Of a stretch of 64,000 nucleotides of DNA, positions 60,975-64,000 are shown one piece after another. Position numbers and translations under genes: made by a program. The stretch is from NCBI GenBank assembly GCA_900074885.1, contig FJUW01000004.1:1272225-1336224 (forward strand), read 5' to 3'. The notes under the pieces are model-generated. The model saw nothing but the letters and a program-made list of their open reading frames with translations, searched no databases and was not told the origin of the DNA. Every line of letters begins with the position of its first letter. The first letter of the stretch is position 1. Source of the DNA: Rhynchosporium graminicola (taxonomy: Eukaryota > Ascomycota > Leotiomycetes > Helotiales > Ploettnerulaceae).

Positions 60975-61606
60975 CTAATCATCCCAAACAGCTGCCTTTG
61001 ACCGCTCAGCATCTTCCTTCGCCCTCACAGCAGCTTCTTTCTCCTGATTTCTCCTCTTAATCTCCTTCTCCCTGATAGCCTTATCGTAAGCCTTCTGCTC
61101 CTCCGTCTTCTTCGGCGCCTTCACACCCAACGCACCGGCAATCATCCTCTTCGCAACCGCGTCCGTCTTCTCAGGTCTCGAATTCGGGCGCTCACTCCTC
61201 TGCTCAGCTACTCCATCGATACCGCCATAGCCATAGGGATTCACAAAAGTAGTATCGCGGGCGAAGGATGTAGAGGGGGAGATTGGCGTTGGTGGGGGTG
61301 CCGAGGGGTAATCTGCCGATTGATGGGCGGAGAGGGGTCGATCGGTGTCGTCGCCTGAATCTTCCAGATCTTCATCATCCCAAGATTCGGATACGGTTTG
61401 TTTCTTTTGGAGGGAGAAGGAGGACTTGGAGGATTGGGGGTTGATGGATAGTTTGTTTAGAGAGGATTCGAGCGCTGGCGAAGGTCAATCAGTGCAAGGA
61501 CCAAGACATTATTGTACTGGGGCTGGGATGAGAGGCATTGCATAAGGTAGGTAGGTAGGTAGGTAGGTAGGTAATTAGGTAGGCAGATACCTTTAGGTTC
61601 GGCCAT
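60975..61606 (-). CDS. Small charged protein, uncharacterised fungal family
   Basis: Two exons, 61606-61591 (16 nt) and 61474-60975, joined in phase 1; 171 residues. Exon 1 gives MAEPK and the join AEPKALESSLNKLSINPQSS. Seen: a Ser/Gln-rich middle with an acidic patch SESWDDEDLEDSGDDTDR, a Pro-rich stretch, then a highly charged C-terminal helix with DAVAKRMIAGALGVKAPKKT and YDKAIREKEIKRRNQEKEAA, ending KAAVWDD. I recognise the pattern as a conserved fungal protein but know no function; the C-terminal helix may be a coiled coil or RNA-binding tail. The 116-nt intron holds a GGTA/TACC array (61545-61584), which on the coding strand is a pyrimidine-rich TACC repeat between donor and branch site. 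Confidence 0.72.
61545..61584. repeat. GGTA array inside an intron
   Basis: Seven or so GGTA units, then GTAATTAGGTAGGC. It lies wholly within the 61475-61590 intron of the small charged protein gene, 7 nt from the donor site. Confidence 0.88.
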
Positions 61607-62908
61607 GATGACTGGCTTTGGCTCTGTGGTCTGTAAGCGGGTGGGTAGGTAGGTTCTGAATATAGTCAGTCTCCAATTGTCTGAGGTGAGGTGCTTTGCT
61701 ATTCATGAGGTTACAGACCGGATCAGACTGGAGACAAAGATGCCGAAGTTGATGGAAGCCTTCAGGCTGTGCTTTATTGTATCGTCGTATCGTATCAACG
61801 TTCAGCTTGACGGACACAGATTGCGGAGTAGATGTGGGGGAGGGGAGGCATCATGCGTGGCTAGTACTTATACTGTACATATAAGTATGGCACAAGCACA
61901 AGGACAAGCCGTTGAGATGGATGGCTCGTTCGTTCGCTCACATGCAGTGGTCAAGCCTAGGTACATTATGAGTAGGTACGGTACCTATAAGGCACCTAGG
62001 TGGTATAGACACTTATAAGGTAACTAGCTATAAGTACCCGGTAGATAAGGTAAGGAAGGTGCTTATGAGGTACCTACCTATCTACCTGGTACTGTACAGT
62101 ACCTACCTAGCCTTACCTTACCCTACCCTACCTAGGAACCTATAGGTAGGCAGGCACCTACTTACCTATAGGTACGCGCAGTCGTCGAGAAACATGGCAC
62201 GGCTTCGACTGTTGGTAGAGTATTATGTTATACTCTACCAAGCAATTACTGCAGAGCAGCTGCATCTACTTACTTATACCTGCATCTACCTGCCTACAGT
62301 TTTCGAGAGCTGCACTAGCTTCTACCTGGTACAATACTTAGGTAGGTACCTAGGTAGTATTGTACCTTAGGGTATCATGGGTCCGGTACATTACTTATAC
62401 CCGATTGAGAGAGGGACTTCTTCATGCTGTCAGAGATCAGGATCCGATCCTCATGTAAAAGTATAATAACACTGGCCCAGCACGTGATTGAAGCTTCTCT
62501 GTCAACCAGCCCCCGGGAGAATCCCGAGTCGGAGCTGCTGCGAAGCAGCTTCAGATCTACTGTGGCGTAGAATTGACTTGGTTTAATGACGGTACTGTGT
62601 TATATATGAGTAGGTAAGGTAGGTAAATACCTTCCTTCATTACAATACCACCCCGCATTGTTTTGTTTCCGGCTACTGGCTCTGCTTTGCCTACCTAGAT
62701 AGGTGAGTATATTTATTCCGATCAGGGCCGAGGTCTTAATGATACCTGTCGCTGGCTAACGTACATCTTTTATCTTGTCTCAGTCAATCTAATAAACAAC
62801 TCTCGGCCTCGTTTTGACTGCCGTTGTTACTAATCCTTTGCCGTTTCTTCGTTGCACATATCAGGTTGGGACATTAGGAAGTCATCACATTTATCCATCC
62901 TCTTAACC
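61607..62908. other. Divergent promoter region with dense CCTAGGTA palindromes
   Basis: 1.3 kb between the small charged gene and LSC1. From about 61960 to 62400 the sequence is largely built from TACCTA, TAGGTA and ACCTAGGT words, many of them palindromic, including runs at 62085-62170 and 62335-62370. No coding frame is supported. Confidence 0.55.
61960..62400. repeat. Degenerate TACC/GGTA block with inverted copies
   Basis: Mixed direct and inverted copies of the same tetranucleotide seen in the perfect arrays, separated by short spacers, so that both strands carry GGTA and TACC. It resembles an aged or rearranged array. Confidence 0.65.
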
Positions 62909-63975
62909 ATGATTCAACAGCGAGTTATGCGGGGTGGTCAGATGACGAGGAAGCATGTGCCTTTCAGCACTTCATCCCGTCATCCATCGTATGAAGATAC
63001 TATCTCCAACTTGAAGATCGGTAGCCATACGCGAGTTATCTTCCAAGGATTCACCGGTAGGTCTCTCAAACTCGACGCGACTTCCAAGTGTGACAAATTA
63101 CTGATCCCGGCTGTAGGGAAACAAGTATGGATTTGTTTACTTGAATATTCTCCTGTATGACTCGCACTGACTGCATGTGCGTAGGCGACTGCAAATGCAA
63201 AAGAATCGATAGCATGGGGAACCAATATCGTCGGTGGTGTTACGCCAAGGAAGAATGGAGAGCATCTTGGACTTCCGGTGCTCCCTTCTGTTCGGGAGGT
63301 AAATCGGCTTGGATGTAATTATGTGACCGAGACTAAGTGAGATGTCTAGGCAATGGAGAAGCTGAAGCCACATGCAAGTGGTATATACGTAGCCGCTCAC
63401 CAGGCTCCTGCTGCAATTGAGGAAGCGATCAAAGCAGAAGTGCCTCTCATCGTAGCTGTAGCAGAGCATATCCCGATTCATGAAATTATGAGGGTAGGAT
63501 TTTGTATCTCGAGTATGGACAAGAAACTAACAAAGCCTTTAGATACATTCAATACTAAAAACTCAATCCAAGTCAAGGTTCGTGGGCGCCAACGCTCCTG
63601 GAATCATCTCTGCAGTTGGAAAGTGCAGAATTGGCTTCCAACCTTTGCCATGTTTTATGCCTGGTCGTGTTGGTATCGTTGCTAAGTCTGGAACTCTTAG
63701 TTATGAAGGTACATTTCTTGCCTAATCTCAACTATATCACGATACTGATGACCCGCAGCTGTTGCATCAACAACCAGAGCAGGACTTGGCCAAAGTCTGT
63801 GCATTGGTATGGGTGGCGATGTCCTCGCCGGTACCAATTTTGTTGATGCCTTGAACGTCTTCGAGCATGACGATGATACAGATGGTATCATTTTGATCGG
63901 TGAGATTGGTGGCGAGGCAGAGTTGCAAGCAGCAGAATGGATCAAGGAATATAGGAAACGCTCGTCCAATCCAAA
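62909..63975 (+). CDS. LSC1: Succinyl-CoA ligase alpha subunit, mitochondrial (partial, cut by window end)
   Basis: Six exons visible: 62909-63056, 63117-63124 (8 nt), 63185-63298, 63350-63493, 63543-63708 and 63759-63975; the next donor (GTAAGT) is at 63976 and the rest lies outside. Joins give [20 protein letters not shown] (through the 8-nt exon), [40 protein letters not shown] and [20 protein letters not shown]. Seen: an N-terminus rich in Arg, Ser and Thr with no acidic residue for the first 25 positions (a mitochondrial presequence), the CoA-binding fold with GFTGKQATANAKE, and GIGMGGD-like [11 protein letters not shown]. The phosphohistidine loop is not yet reached. Known: forms a heterodimer with the beta subunit in the citric acid cycle, making ATP or GTP from succinyl-CoA. 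Confidence 0.93.
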
Positions 63976-64000
63976 GTAAGTCTCGCCTGATCAGCTGAAC

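Overview
The window is eukaryotic nuclear DNA from a filamentous ascomycete (Pezizomycotina). The evidence is the many short introns (mostly 45-60 nt, GTAAGT/GTATGT donors, CTAAC/CTGAC-like branch sites), compact single-copy housekeeping genes on both strands, and fungus-specific families such as Tim54, Cid2, UPF0643, RTA1-like proteins and cyanamide hydratase. A leotiomycete (Helotiales-like) origin is my guess from the feel of the proteins; nothing in the sequence proves it. I saw no bacterial operon, CRISPR array, tRNA or rRNA. Exon joins were worked out by hand from frame, splice signals and family conservation, so ends marked uncertain should be checked against RNA.

Layout. 0-7 kb: TIM54 (+), NAA15 (-), a UPF0643 protein (-). 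6.4-10.1 kb: gene-poor. 10.1-16.5 kb: an RTA1-like gene broken by two in-frame stops (+), a Pet8-like mitochondrial carrier (-), Cid2 (+), eIF3h (-). 18-27 kb: S-adenosylhomocysteine hydrolase (+), a decayed zinc-type alcohol dehydrogenase relic (+), a possible small four-exon gene (+), oligoribonuclease (+), phosphoglucomutase (+). 28-41 kb is the most accessory-looking part: cyanamide hydratase (-), a broken ankyrin-repeat gene (+), 2.6 kb without a clear gene, a membrane-anchored glycosyltransferase (+), an amino-acid permease (-) and a GMC oxidoreductase (-). 43-64 kb: ESCRT-I Vps37 (-), an F-box protein (+), a 1097-residue Q-rich AT-hook protein (-), nucleoporin Nup84 (-), Cmc4 (-), SUMO (+), a small uncharacterised charged protein (-), and the first six exons of the succinyl-CoA ligase alpha subunit (+), cut by the window edge.

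The genes do not form one pathway. Four are mitochondrial (TIM54, the carrier, CMC4, LSC1) and two touch SAM metabolism (the carrier, if its substrate is SAM, and SAH hydrolase), but they are separated by unrelated genes. The features that most need explaining are: arrays of the tetranucleotide GGTA/TACC at many gene borders and inside at least one intron; three pseudogenes at different stages of decay; 8-13 nt micro-exons; and a large AT-hook protein with a compact conserved block I cannot assign. I found no convincing new multi-gene system.
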